This document shows, piece by piece, positions 48,812 to 61,717 of a stretch of 64,000 nucleotides of DNA. How positions within the stretch are numbered: position 1 is the stretch's first letter; every line of letters starts with the position of its first letter. The notes under the pieces were generated by a model. The model did not search any database and had not been told where the DNA came from. It worked only from the letters and a program-made list of their open reading frames with translations. The translations under genes were made by a program, and so were the position numbers. Origin of the DNA: Allium sativum (Eukaryota; Streptophyta; Magnoliopsida; Asparagales; Amaryllidaceae); contig CM060923.1 in NCBI GenBank assembly GCA_030737875.1, positions 175,687,696-175,751,695 on the forward strand. The letters are read 5' to 3'.

Positions 48812-49160
48812 AATAAAAAAGGTTAACCTATTGTTTGAAGTAGGAAGCAGAAACCTCCATTGCTTATATATTTATTTGCTGATTAGTGTATCCCATGAGA
48901 ATCCAACTTAAATAATAAAAAATTATAACAGATAAAAAAGGTTAACCTATTGTTTGAAGTAAGAAGCAGAAACCTCCATTGCTTATATATTTATTTACTG
49001 ATTAGTGTATCCCATGAGAATCCAACTTAAACAATAAAAAATTATAACAGATAAAAAAGCTTAACCTATTGTTTGAAGTAGGAAGCAGAAACCTCCATTG
49101 CTTATATATTTAATTATTTACTGATTAGTGTATCCCATGAGAATCCAACTTAAAAAATAA
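48812..49160. repeat. Three tandem copies of a ~119-bp unit
   Basis: GGTTAACCTATTGTTTGAAG begins units at about 48820, 48940 and 49060 (third with one change). Copies are nearly identical, so the amplification is recent. Confidence 0.9.
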
Positions 49161-49604
49161 AAAAATTCTTCAATTCACCATGTACCAAATTTACCAAGTA
49201 TGATTTTTGAAATATCTTAATTTTTTTTTTTTTTTCATGTAAAGTATCTAGCTGATCTCACAAACTTTTTTGTCCTATTCGAATAAGGAGAATAAAAAGG
49301 AGAAAATCAAGTCAACATAAATAGAATGTTATACAATTATTACATGGAAGCAAGGCAAACCTTGAAAGAGCTAAAATAATATTGACACACCATAGAGGCA
49401 CATATGACATAGATAAAACCATTTGATTACTGCTTATTTCAGGAAATTCCTTCAATATTATTTTGTGTTATAGTCAAGGTCTTCCATGATTAAGATAACT
49501 GATTAATTATTTTCCAATTCAAGTCTCATGCATTCAAAACATAAAATCCAAACATAAGGAGCTTATGCATTAATTGACACATGGTATGAACGAATGGTAA
49601 ATAC

Positions 49605-49648
49605 CTCATCACTTATACGTTTAGCAAGGGATGAATAATGTAATATGC
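49605..49648 (-). pseudogene. Candidate internal exon (44 nt)
   Basis: On the minus strand TTTTGTAG leads into an exon reading ILHYSSLAKRISDE and ending GATGAG before GTATTT. It ends at a codon boundary, as the 47549 exon begins. The phase at its start does not join cleanly to the upstream candidate near 51100-51200 (donor GTAAGT at 51105), so a further exon may be missing or the copy broken. Confidence 0.35.
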
Positions 49649-50586
49649 CTACAAAATCTACCAAAAGTTTAAAAAATGCAGGACATAATGGTTTACATAT
49701 AATCAGTTCTTTTAATATTAAGGCTCACATCATGGATGTTTCATATTTTCATTTACAAAGCTAAAATTTCTAGTATGTTGATAGTATTAGAAACACCAAA
49801 TTTATTAGTTTAGTGAATATAAAATTTCCTAAATTGGGTTAAAAAAATTAGGGTAGATTAAAACTGGACAAAGTGGAAGTATGCCCTTCATAAATATGCT
49901 AAATCAACAGAGTTCAATAACTTCTTATTGTGGTTTCATAATAAGATATATAACTTGGAATGTTGAAAGTGTATTGGCATGTCAAGTGAAGTTAAGACAT
50001 GTACTAAAATGTACAATGTGAAACCAAAATTCATTTTTGAGTAATACTCTGTTACAAAGATTTCAAATAATTCTTCAACGACTAAACACTAAAAGAGAGT
50101 TCGCATAAATAAATATATAGAAATATACAGTCATATTTTGGTTCAACACTGGTGGTCTGTTTAACACTAAGTGACACTTTCTGCAAATCCAAATACTATT
50201 TTTTTGTGATTAAGAAATATGTATGATTTTGCAGGCTTTAAATAATGGACATCCAAATTAAAATTATCTTTTACTTATCATGAATCAAACCTAAAATTCA
50301 ACAAAGAACACAAATGTATGTGTACAATAGGAAATGCGAAACAAAAATAACTCAGCGGGTAATAATTTTGTATTGCATGAAGCCACTAATATTTGATGTA
50401 GTTAATTTATAATGTGAGTGGAAATGAAGCATGAAAGAAAGATAATTAGGAAATTATACGTCAAGAACTATATGTAGTCTTTTACAACGTGGATATAAGA
50501 GAACCACGCACATGCACCGCGCAAACGTATATAATCACTAATACAAATAAATACAAACGTAAATGAAAAAATATTAGAATTTTTTT

Positions 50587-53500
50587 TTGATGTGTCCACG
50601 AATAAATAACGTTATTAGTCCTACTGAATCGATGCTTAATATACTTGAAAGTTTTAGGGTAAATACATTCAATGAATGTAGGCATGGAAATTTATTTGCC
50701 AACCACTCATCTGGGGTCTTTGTAGTAGCATTAGGCGAGGAGATAATTCTAACTGAAGTCAACATATTGAATATAATTAAAAAAATTGAGTTATAACTGA
50801 GAATGAAAAAAATAATGTCTTTAGAGCTACTAATAGTCATGTTACCTAAAGCTGTCCATGCCAAATTTTTAATTTGATCTTATATAGTCTTTGTATTTTT
50901 TTTTAAAAAACTTGTTCTCACTATAATTTTATATCCAGCAAACATCAGAAAAATACGACTAATATATTCTTTCACCCTGAGATTTTGAATGCATATTAAA
51001 AAACTATATTCTTCTTGCACAGTTCTGTAACTATACTAATGATGGGAAATGGCATTTGATTGAACTACCATAAAAACATAATTTAAAAAAAAAATAACTT
51101 ACCATATGTCTAAGCAAGTCCATGACTCTTCAGCTGTGCTTGACTTTAAACTAATCCCAGGATTTCATGATTCTTCTCTCACTGACCTATCCTTTTTTGC
51201 ATTTGCTCGACTGAGATCAATTGGAAAAAATTAGATATCTAATGATGATGAACTGTCTAGCTGACACGCAGAGGTTTTTAGAAGATAAGCATTATCTAGT
51301 GAAGCAATTATGAATCAAAATAAGAGATCTACACAATATATCGAAATTATAATTACCCAAAATAAAGCAAAGAAGTAGTTTATGCTTTCTTTAGAATCAG
51401 TGTACTAATATTAGAGGTTTATTCGCAATGTCATCGTATTTGAGGAAAAAAGTGAACACGCATGTCTCAGTGCATTTTTCAAATGAATTCCCTCACTTTA
51501 AAGTATTCAACGTTTAAGGGAAGAGGTATTCAAACAGTAAATAATGTAGTTGGTATATCAAACAATGAGTAAAATTTTCGTTTGAAGGATTTGAAATGTA
51601 TTTATAGGTTAAAGAAAGTCAAAACGGACTGCATTTTATATGTTTTGTGCCTGAGTATTTGTTACAACAATATTGTAATGTCAACTAAGTGACATATTTC
51701 TCTATATTCGTAATAATGCTGACAGAACAATATATGCTCTAGGTGTTTATATATTATATTGGCAGGACATAATGCCAGTGTGTACATTATGTGCAGAACA
51801 TATGCCAGTGCGTACACGTATCTGCAGTCCAGGATTCCATAAACATAAGTATCATGAGAGAAATTTCTTTGATCATAACAAACTTGTCAAAGCGAGAATA
51901 TTGAAATTGTAATTATAATGAAGAGTTGGACCTCCATCAATTTACTAAGTACAGAGGCTACACAACAGAACTACACTAGAGAATTAATGGGAATAATCCG
52001 AACCAATGGTAGTTATTAGTGAAGATTGTAAGTTGAAAACAGTTATGATTTCTGCTAATTATCAATTTTCTTTACCTCATAAGTTGACTATTGAACATTA
52101 ACATTAACAACTGAAACACAGTTCGCAGAAGAAAATGACATTTTGAATATCAACTTTAGTTTCATGCTTAGCACCGTACTAAAAATAAATGATATCCATT
52201 TGCGTGTAAACAACACCCAAGATGACATGATACTCAAATCTCAATTATCACGTCAACTATTATTATTATAGAAGAAATAATCCATATCTAAAATACAAAT
52301 AAGCAGCTTAGTTTCCAAGCGGCTAATCTATTTTTAGACTGACATTTTGGCAACTCAAATACAACAAAAATCACGTTAGCCAAATATAACTTGACCGATT
52401 CAGTGCTTTTATAGAAACTAAATACTTACATTGATGCACATGACTATTTGAAATGAAAAAAGAACAAAATTCACGTTAGCTAAATATAACTTGACTGATC
52501 GGTGCTTTTATAGAAACTAAATACTTACATTGATGCACATGACTATTTGAAGTGAAAAAAAATAGAAGAAATTAGCAGCATAGTGGTATAACATTTTTTA
52601 GGAGAGTTAAAAAAGTAAGGGGATAATTATGAGAATTTGATTTTTTAATTTTTTTGGAAGGGTGATTTTACCTAGTTTAAACTTTTCAGAGGAGGTTTAA
52701 ACTTTTCAGAGGAGTTCTTCCAAAAGATTCCAAATGTAAACACACATACATCAGGAATCAAATGAATGCATAGATAGGCATCCATGTATACAAACATAAT
52801 AAGAATATGATTAAATGCATCATATTAGGAATGATATGAATCCATGTACACTAACGATAAAACACACACACACACACATTATATATATATATATATCCAT
52901 GGACTTTGGTTGCTACTACGAAACATGAAAATCCGAAATTTATCCCTATACATAAATAAATTGTAAGGCTCAAGCAGGGGTTCTGTATCTCAGTTATAAA
53001 TTATTAAACAAAAAACGGGACATAAAAATATGGCATAACACAAAAAGCTCTATCTACCTTAACATTCAAGCAAAAAACTATTTTTTTTTTAAAAAAATTA
53101 ATCATAAAGAACTCAAACATAATCAAACTAATTTTTACGATAAGATAGTTCATGGCAGATCCATAAAAACATCGACAAAATTTTCTTCGTACTACAAAAA
53201 TCAAATACAAATTCTAATGGCAATCACAATATATACGAACTAAAGCCTGAGTAAAAACATATGTAGGAATCTTGTGTATTCTAGCAGTCGTAGTCATTAG
53301 TAGGAAGCTTAATATCAAATCCTACTACTAACTCATGCATAAGAAATTGTACGGTGAAAACATACATTTTAATAACCAAACGGCTGAAAAAATCAACATA
53401 AAAATTTCTATTTTTGGAATATGCATTGGTAAAACATAAAATTTTATAATGATAATTCAAGATATCTTTTTTGGCAAAGCTAAACTGAAAATTGATGTTG

Positions 53501-54180
53501 TTGGTATAAAGAACATAATGAGTAGAAATTATGAATGTACAGTGTTAGTTTCAAATTAGCAAAAGGTTGTAGAAGCATGTAATGTGTGATTTGGTAGATT
53601 TATAGCAAGAACCCTCCTCGTGTTAGCCAGTAATCAAATCAGCTAGAATATGGTAAAACTTCAGCATTAGCTGAACTTCACTGGATTTTTTTATCAAAAG
53701 GAAAGAATTGAATTCAATAAACTATAGTTGGTAGCAAAAATTTACATAAACAAAAGCTTTGAATGAATTCTATGTCCAATATTTTAGAGGAAAACTGTCA
53801 AATTAGGTGACAGCCAGGAAGAACAAAAAACGATAGAAACTAATTGAGTTATACATGTGCACTTCGATTGAGAGATCCACTTCATTTAAAAAATAAAAAT
53901 ACTTCTAACAATCATCAAGTACTTGAAACCAAGCTCATAAGTAATTACCAATTTTGATGTGGATTATTAACAGCATTTCAAAAATAATTACCAGTTAGTA
54001 GCATTTGGACACACTCAAATTAGTAAGGCAACGAAAATATTTTAGCAATAGAAAGTTCTTCTGCGACAGGAAAAATATTGTTTTACTTTGGTCAAAGAAG
54101 AAGATTTAAGCAGAGATTTGAAGGGTACGACTAATACCAGCACATCGTTACATGGAAATAAAGATGAAAGTAGGGATACA
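50587..54180. other. AT-rich DNA, no clear gene
   Basis: Only short frames are present. An 84-bp local duplication (copies ending near 52445 and 52540) and a CA repeat (52862-52880) stand out. Possible minus-strand splice donors lie at 51105, 52075 and 52425, but the blocks they would close do not keep one frame. Confidence 0.35.
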
Positions 54181-54183
54181 TAC

Positions 54184-54222
54184 CATAGTTGATGGAAGTT
54201 CAAAATCAGCCACAACAGCTAC
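54184..54222 (-). pseudogene. Candidate internal exon (39 nt, 13 codons)
   Basis: On the minus strand TATTACAG leads into VAVVADFELPSTM and then GTATGT. Both ends fall at codon boundaries, and the block joins in frame to the exon at 54475-54496. Confidence 0.4.
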
Positions 54223-54474
54223 CTGTAATACTGATGATATGTTCCAGCAATCAAATTAAGGGGAGAACTGTTTAAGAAAATAGAATCATGGAACAAAAAT
54301 TAAAAAACGGTTGCAAAGTCTAACATCCATAATGATGACAAAGGCAATAAGCTTAAATACAAAGTAATGAGGATCCATATTTTGCAAATAAATTGGAAGA
54401 AATAAATGAAAACTAAAAAGCAGACACCAAGGCATTTTTCATCGCACTGCTAATCAGAATCAAAATAATCTTAC

Positions 54475-54496
54475 CCGTGCTTTCAAAGCATCATAG
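54475..54496 (-). pseudogene. Candidate internal exon (22 nt)
   Basis: On the minus strand TTTTCCCAG leads into one base plus YDALKAR, then GTAAGA. The acceptor part is duplicated 101 bp to the right (54590-54616), a short tandem copy. Confidence 0.4.
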
Positions 54497-56519
54497 CTGG
54501 GAAAATATAATGACCTAAGCACTGGATCATTATATTTTGCATATTCTATTATCAAATGTGCTCATCTGCTTAATAACAAATAATCTCATCATAGCTGGGA
54601 AAATATAATGACATCAGTATTCCAATTTATTATTTTTAAAATATGTAATAACCCGGAAAATCTGGGCCAGTTTAAAAATTTTTATTTTGGCAATTTTATC
54701 GAATTTTGATATTTAAAATAAACAATTTTAAATAATATCGACGAGAAATTTATTTTGAATATAAATGGAACGAATATATTTATACGCGTCGTCGTTAGAA
54801 TATAAATATTTATATATAATTATAAATAGAATTGAAAATGGCGCGGTAGTTCGATAATTCGATTTCAAACTTCAATTGAATGTACCGGGAGCAAAACAAT
54901 CCGGATTTTAGTGAAACCAAAAATGATGGGATCTAATTGATAATATCTTTCCAACGAATCCGACAAATCAAAATTTCGTAGCGAGAATCAAAAGATATGT
55001 CCAGTTGAAAATTCTGAATAGTCGCTATGGAATTCAGGCCCTTAAAAATGGACATTTTGCAAACGACCTCGGATTTCGACGAAACCAGTTTTGTTGGGTC
55101 CGTGATGTCAATTTATTGCTAGATTCCAAATTTCATAATTTTCCGAATCAATATGTGAGCGTGGCAAAGGAAAACGCGTTTTGACCATTTCAGTTGATTT
55201 TAATCGACTGGAAATTGGCCATTTTTCCAACGGTCTCAGAATTCGACGAAACTAGTTTTGTTAGGACCGTATCGTCAATACGAAGCTAGAAAATATTTTT
55301 CGGGAATTTTTCTAGCTAGTATGTGACACCGGTAATTTGAAATGTACGTTTAAAATTCAATATAAGGATTTAAATGTAAATTTATCGGAAACTAATTGAA
55401 ACGATCAAATCAGCTTGCGATACATATCCCATTGTGTTCGGAATGGGGGTTAAACACTATGGGCGACAGGCGGTGGGCCTCATTTAGAGGTCGAAAAATA
55501 AAGGTTGCTTTTTACGGAGAAATTGAAATATTAAAATATAAAATTATATATAAATTCTTTCTAAACCCCCCCCCCAGGCAGTTCATTTCGAATCAAATAA
55601 AAGAAAAAAAAAAGAAAAGGGGAAAAAAAACCCCATCGACGTTGACGCCGCCCTCCCTGGCACCACCGCCTCCACTCGCCCCCCCCCGTTCATCTCCTCC
55701 CCCTCGCGACCCAACCCGCTCCCTCACCGACGAACCCCAAAGCGCCATCGTTCGCGCCCAATTTCAGAGCCCTAGGCGAGCTCGAGTTCGACCATCCTCT
55801 CGGCGGTGGTGGCTCTGGCATGGCTCGACGTGATGGCGACCTTGGATGGATGAACGGCGACTAGAGGTCAGTGCGAGGGGGAGCCCTAGGATTCAAGCAA
55901 GTTGCGTCTTCCCTGGAGCGCATTACAGAGCATCGAATAGAAGGTAATTTTATTTTTAATTTTATTCTGTAAAACTGAATTTTCTTTAGTTTAAAAACTG
56001 TATTTTTAAATAATTTAAAAACTGTTTAACTGTTTTTTTTAAATTATATAGACTAATTTTTAATAGAATTATAAAAACAGAATTTTAAATGAATTATAAA
56101 AACTGTTTTTTTTAAAAGGAGTTTTAAAAACAGAATTTAGAAAAAAAAAAAGATAAAAACTGCAATTTTATAAAAGAAAGAAACTGATTTTTGTTTTAGG
56201 AATTTTAAAACTGTTTTGTTTTTAAAAGAATTACAAAAACTGTTTTAAAAGAAAATAAAAACTGTTTTTTTAAAAGGAATTATAAAACTGATTTTATTTT
56301 AAACTTTAAAATAAGAAAAAGGGTTTAATCTTTTAATAGGAAAAGATTAGAACGTGCAAAAATAAAGATCATATCTTTAAAAATATAAAGATGGAATTTT
56401 TGTTAGGTAGAAAAAGTAAGGTATGATTCTTATATTTTTAAAGCAATAAAAATATAATTTTTACATCATAAGAATAACAAAAATATAATCTTTATATTCA
56501 ATAGCGAAGTCAAAATGCG

Positions 56520-56775
56520 ATCTTTATATATTGAACTTTGAAATAAAAATTCGATCTTTATATATTGAACTTAGAAATAAAAATTCGATTTTTATATATT
56601 GAACTTTGAAGTAAAAATTCGATTTTTATATATTGAACTTTGAAGTAAAAATTCGATTTTTATATATTGAACTTCGATATAAAAATATGATTTTTATATA
56701 TAGAACATCGAAAGAAAAATATGATTTTATATATTGAATAGCGAAGTAAAAATTCGATTTTTATATATGTAGTGG
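56520..56775 (+). repeat. 37-bp tandem repeat
   Basis: About seven units of TATATATTGAACTTTGAAGT with AAAAATTCGATTTT between follow one another, with small changes. Confidence 0.85.
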
Positions 56776-57075
56776 CTACGGACGACGAAGCTGACGAAGA
56801 TGCGAAAACAATGAAGATTTCTATCAAAGAAGAGTCAAGATGTTTGGATAGCTATAAGTGAGAACTTCTCACCTTTCAATTTAATTTTTCTAGTTATATA
56901 TATACTAGGATGCAGACGGTGCTTAGTAGCACCCGACACAATCGTCCACAGACCATGGACTTGTTTGTTTGACTGTTTGGTGATTGATTGCGATATTGGT
57001 TTGAATGTGGTTTGTGGTGTGAAAAATCGAATCGATAAATTGGTTAGGATTAGACGTGCGCCGTTATAAGGCGAA

Positions 57076-57214
57076 GGAGTAAGGCTAGGTTAGACCCTTA
57101 CTCCAAATTTTGTGGTTTGCATAACGAAAGTGAATTTGATTGATGTGTGAATGGCGTGGGCCTTCACTAGACCGGGGATAAGGCTAGGCCTCGTCCCGTT
57201 TCTAGTATCGTGCC
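57076..57214 (+). other. Two LTR stem-loops
   Basis: GGAGTAAGG/CCTTACTCC (57076-57104) is a perfect 9-bp stem. ACTAGA/TCTAGT inside GGCGTG/CGTGCC (57153-57214) matches the 27387 hairpin of the solo LTR in place and next to the same sequence CCGTTAT..GCCGAAATTTTCT. Confidence 0.55.
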
Positions 57215-57735
57215 GTTATGCCGCCGAAATTTTCTAGAATATGTTAGAAAAATAAAAATACCATTTTATTTAAAGAATGAACTGAGTAGACATTCATATG
57301 TTAAAATAAAATGTTTTATCGTTAAAAATATAATTTTTAACGTGAATGCGAATAAATAAAATATTCATTTACAAACCGGACGGTTTGTTTATGTACACCT
57401 ATTTGAATGACATTGATTGGGTCGATAAATTTTACACATCGCCCAGCTGCACGAATAAAATCTGTGTTTGATTGTTTGAAACCCCACACGGGTGTTGGGA
57501 TGAAATATGAGTTCACTCATCCTGATTGATAAAATATGTCGATCGATTGATTGACAGGCTGTTATAAGCGTTTGATATCTATATTTGATGCTTATACAGT
57601 GTAGTGCACTTTGGTTGATGGTTGATTATTTTTCAATGCTATTGTATACATGTGATGTGTGAAAATCCATATAATTAAAATTATATGGTAATTGATTGGG
57701 CCTCATTCCAATTTGAAAAAAAATAAAGTATAATA

Positions 57736-58025
57736 TAAAATAAAGGTTCATGTGTTGACTATATTCATCCGTTGATATTAGTCATGTGTTGAACGAAATA
57801 TTTTTATAATAAAATTTATATCTTTAACAATATAAAATAAAGGTTCATGTGTTGACTATATTCATCCGTTGATATTAGTCATGTGTTGAACGAAATATTT
57901 TTATAATAAAATTTATATCTTTAACAATATAAAATAAAGGTTCATGTGTTGACTATATTCATCCGTTGATATTAGTCATGTGTTGAACGAAATATTTTTA
58001 TAATAGAATTTACATCTTTATCATA
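57736..58025 (+). repeat. Three tandem copies of a 97-bp unit
   Basis: AAAGGTTCATGTGTTGACTA recurs at 57742, 57839 and 57936. The copies are identical or nearly so. Confidence 0.92.
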
Positions 58026-58339
58026 TATAGAATTAGAAATCAACTGGAAAATAGATGAGATGAGTGGCCTCCTGTATATTAATCTGATGTTGGTTTCGGC
58101 CTTCGGGGTTAATATTCAGGAAATCGTTCTCTCACTAAATTACGGTTGAAGTCTGATTCAATATCAAACGATAGATACCCTAATTTTTATAAAATATATT
58201 AAATAGCAAAAATAGTCGCACGTGGACAGTACTCATTCGTTGAGATTAGTCGTGTGTTGACAAAAATAAATATTCATTTGTTGAATGGAATGTTTGAAAT
58301 AGAATATATAAAGCCGTGTTGAATAGTGATGCGCCATTT

Positions 58340-58700
58340 TGACGCGAACGATATATATAACGATTTCGAAATGAATTGAATATATAACGATTTCGAATTG
58401 AATGGAATAGAAAACCAATTTAATTTCAATTGAATATATAACGAATCGAATTCAAATTGGATTGAAAACAAATTGAATTCGAATTGAATATTTAACGGAT
58501 TTGATTTCAATTGAATATATAATGAATTGGATTCAAATAGTAAACGAAACGAATTTGATTTGAATAGAAAATGAATTTGAATCGAATAGAAAACGACTTT
58601 GAAATTGGATTGAATTGAAAACGAATTCAAATTGAATCGAAAGCAAAGTGAAATGAATTCAAATTGAATTGAAATCTGAATTGAATAGAAGTGAGTTTTA
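58340..58700 (+). repeat. Degenerate GAATTGAATATATAACGA repeat
   Basis: Short AT-rich units repeat with much variation. The minus-strand frames over them (58233-58630) are periodic Tyr/Ile/Phe/Ser strings, not a protein family. Confidence 0.75.
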
Positions 58701-61184
58701 AAACGAATTTATAAAAGAGAATTCAATTTTGATTTGAAATGAAATGGAAGTTGAAAATGTTTTTGAAACGAATTCAAAACTATTTATATAATTCGTTTTA
58801 AATAGGAATCGACGAAATATATATTATATATATAATATAATGGCCTGAATAGAACGCGCCGCGCCGCGGCAGTTCGTAAATTTCGACCATTTATTTCAAA
58901 CGGACATTACGGGAGATCCGACCGTCGGATTCTCCTAAAACCGGAACCGTTGGGTTCGTATCGAAAAGAGCTTTCTAACGAATATTATAAATTCAAAATC
59001 TAACGGTTGGATTTGGAGATACGTCCAAATCAAATTCGAAAAAGGTCGCTATAAGTGCAGTTCGATGGCCATTGATGGAAATCGACTGTACGGGCCTTGA
59101 TAAAATTATTAAAAATATTAATAATTTGTATAAAATCATAAGAAATGATTTGGGAAAATTTGGGATGAAAAACTCCACATTTGAAAAGATAAAAATGGTT
59201 TTTATCGAAATGAACTAGTTTTGAACTAAATTTAAAACCCAATCATTTTTAAATAAATGAATTAGATTTAAAAAGGGGTTTTAAATAATCGAATTTCTAA
59301 TATATTTGATTGAATGTGATTTGGGTTTGTCGTGAACTGTGTTTTAAATAACAACTAGTTCTTTAACCCAGTAAAAGGAGTTTTAATGAATCTGCAATTA
59401 GATTGAAATTCGAATTGATAATCTGAATTCCCAAATTTAGAAAATGAACGGGAATGGAGTATTACCAGTTTTGCTCCAAAGCGATAGTTAAATCTTTAAT
59501 TAGATTTGAACGTGAAATGGTAATTAGTTTTACCGATAACACAGTGGTGTTAGATATGGAGTATTACCAGTTTTGCTTCATGGGATGAATAGGTTGGGAT
59601 TGGGAAATAAAATAAATAACTACTTCGTTACGGTTCGCTAATCTCGACTAGTTGGAAAAACCATAATTTGGTTTTAAATGTCATCCAAAGGAAGATTTCA
59701 GGATAAATTTTAAAGAATTTATCTTGGATAAAATTAATGGGAACCTTTCCCTAAGAATGTGAAATTTAGAAACTAGTTGTAGGTTGGCTAAGAAGAGTGG
59801 TTTCCTGGGTATTGATCTGATGTTGGTTTCGGCCTTCGGGGTCAATGTTTGGGAAATTATTCTCTTGCTAATCTGCGGTTAGTGACTAATGAATTGGAAT
59901 GAGGCGTATGTTGTGTTTGTGTAAACATTTGTTTTTAATATACGCGGGTTGTTCGGAAAGTCCGGGTTTATACCCATTCTGAATAACCGATTCGACGATA
60001 AGTCGAAGATGAAGACGGTGGTCGAAGACCGGAAGTTTTCACATCGTTTGGATAATTACTGACGATCCTGATTGGGCAGTACACCTAAGAGGATGGAAAT
60101 AGTTGGTGGTCGTCCAGACGTACTTGGAGATGGATGGATACGCGAGGAAAGTGCCTCCGGTTTCGTTCAGACCCAGAACGGACTTGTAAATGGATTGTGT
60201 GTCTGACATTGGATTTTATTCTGTGTTGATTGATTTCTATTAAATATATATCTGTTTGGCGGCGGAGAATTTATTCTCTTGCTTAACGCCCTTCTCTGAG
60301 ACGTACGAGCTTAGAGGTTATATATCGATAGATATCAATCGCACGGCATGAATTGCCTGTGTGGCATGCTGAGTTGCATGGATCAAGGCTTCTGTTGAAA
60401 AGCAAAGTCTTGTGGTTGATGATCAAAGCACAGCCTACGTGGCAGCTTTGTGTATAGCGTGAATTCGCGAGCCTCACACCTCGGTATGAGTCAAAACGGG
60501 ATACGGACTACAGGGAGAGCGCACGTTTCTTTCTAGCTTTGGTGGTGTCAGTGACTTACCAGCCCTGACATATATATACTTTTCACCTTTGTGGTTGTTG
60601 GATGAGGCGCCTCGATTATAGGTCTGTAAGGACCGGGAAACGTGTGTTCAGGAATTGCCAATCCTCTAACGTAAGTGAGGACCGGCCCTGAAGCATCCAG
60701 GGGTTACCCAGTGTGCGTAATCCTGAGGCATTTGCTAGAGTGTCTCGAACGCGGAGAGGAGCTTGCCCCTTGCCTCGACTCATGACGGAAATCCAATTTC
60801 CAATACGTGTATTGCGGTTTTAATTGTAGAACTAGTATGGCGACATGATATATGGTACCCATGCCGTCTATGATTTATATTTATGATTGAAACTGTTTTG
60901 ACACTATACACTATTTATAGTATCAAATGATTTGTTTTAAACGTACCAAGCATGTTTGGCTATTATAAGGGAAAACCCTATCCTCCGGCTTGCGTTGCAT
61001 TGTGTGATGGGACCTGGGTCTTATAATAGCTTCATTTTTCGAAAAAGCATTGCGCTGTTTATTCTATGCACTGGTATTCTTGGGAGGAAACCCGTTCCGT
61101 GTTACGGCGTGGTCCCTTGTATTACTCTCTTTTAAAGTAAAGTTTTAAATAACTGTTTTAGTTCTCACACCAGTCACATGACTG

Positions 61185-61219
61185 ACCTGGAGTTTATTGT
61201 TTTAACCTAAACTCTGGGT
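61185..61219 (+). other. LTR 3'-region stem-loop
   Basis: ACC..AGTTTA pairs with TAAACT..GGGT, and CAGTC-acat-GACTG precedes it. It is about 360 bp before the LTR end, as in the other LTRs. Confidence 0.6.
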
Positions 61220-61579
61220 GCCCTTATTTTCGACACGGGCAGCTAGTAGTTTTGGTTTTGCAGATTTATATTCGCAGGATCCTGGTTTACAGCTGGAATG
61301 ATATCCGGAAAGCTCTGTATCCGTATATCACCTTCAGTTGTGCTTTGTATTATTTTCCGCTGCTATGTAATTTACTGTAATCTCTGATATTTATCGAATG
61401 TAATTTATTCATTTATACTCTGTATATTCTTGTAATCTGATGCATTGTTGTAATATACAATGAAATGTTCTTCTGTTTGTGTTCTGATTTGTCCTGTTCT
61501 CAAACAGTCAGAGGTTTCGAACGGTCTAGATCGGTTTAACGACTGATTCAGATTGAGCGAAATTCCAGGCCGTCACATT

Positions 61580-61591
61580 TGGTATCAGAGC
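61580..61591 (+). promoter_or_regulatory. Primer-binding site (tRNA-Met) of element 2
   Basis: TGGTATCAGAGC lies two bases after the LTR end. Confidence 0.93.
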
Positions 61592-61652
61592 TTTGGTTTA
61601 CAGAGCTCGAGAACAAGACACATTAGAACCATACGAAAGAATTCATCAGATA

Positions 61653-61717
61653 TTGGATTAGTAACATCCAATTAGAATGACTCGTTAGAGATAGGATCAG
61701 TAGTATCCTAGAACGAG
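61653..61717 (+). other. Two tandem stem-loops after the primer-binding site
   Basis: TTGGAT/ATCCAA (61653-61671) and TAGGAT/ATCCTA (61692-61710) match the first two hairpins of element 1. The outer arms are CTCGTT/AACGAG (61681-61686 and 61712-61717), where element 1 has CTCATT/AATGAG, so one pair changed on both arms. Confidence 0.7.

Larger units (their letters stand above)
46502..54643 (-). mobile_element. Candidate Helitron body (3' end at 46502)
   Basis: On the minus strand the sequence ends with a hairpin (CCGTG..GCACGG core, 46512-46528), eight bases, CTAG, and then a host T, as Helitron 3' ends do, and it cuts the giant LTR cleanly. The 5' end (expected TC on the minus strand) is not found before 54643, where a giant-LTR element begins, so the true length is unknown. 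No Rep/helicase sequence was seen, so it would be non-autonomous. The interior holds possible exons of a captured gene, plus tandem repeats. Confidence 0.45.
54644..61577 (+). repeat. 5' LTR of giant-LTR element 2 (6934 bp)
   Basis: It runs from TGTAATAACCCGG to GGCCGTCACA. In order: GC-rich patch (55620-55870), AAAACTG-rich tract (55970-56300), 37-bp repeat (56520-56775), hairpins (56918-56933, 57076-57104, 57153-57214), 97-bp triple repeat (57736-58025), degenerate GAATTGAATATATAACGA repeat (58340-58700), and the conserved 3' part from about 60160. Confidence 0.92.

Noticed and set aside
50587..50796. 69-residue plus-strand frame and 96-residue minus-strand frame over the same bases
   Set aside because: No family resemblance, no splice or start context, and each is likely chance in AT-rich DNA.
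50587..52600. Further exons of the candidate gene near 51110-51215, 52080-52115 and 52430-52445
   Set aside because: Splice-like sites exist, but the reading phase breaks or meets a stop, so I did not call them as exons.
55396..55833. 145-residue frame, with a 157-residue version at 63373-63846
   Set aside because: The two LTR copies switch frame at a C run, so the protein is not kept.
58233..58630. Minus-strand frames of 61 and 118 residues
   Set aside because: They read through a degenerate AT-rich tandem repeat and give a periodic low-complexity string.
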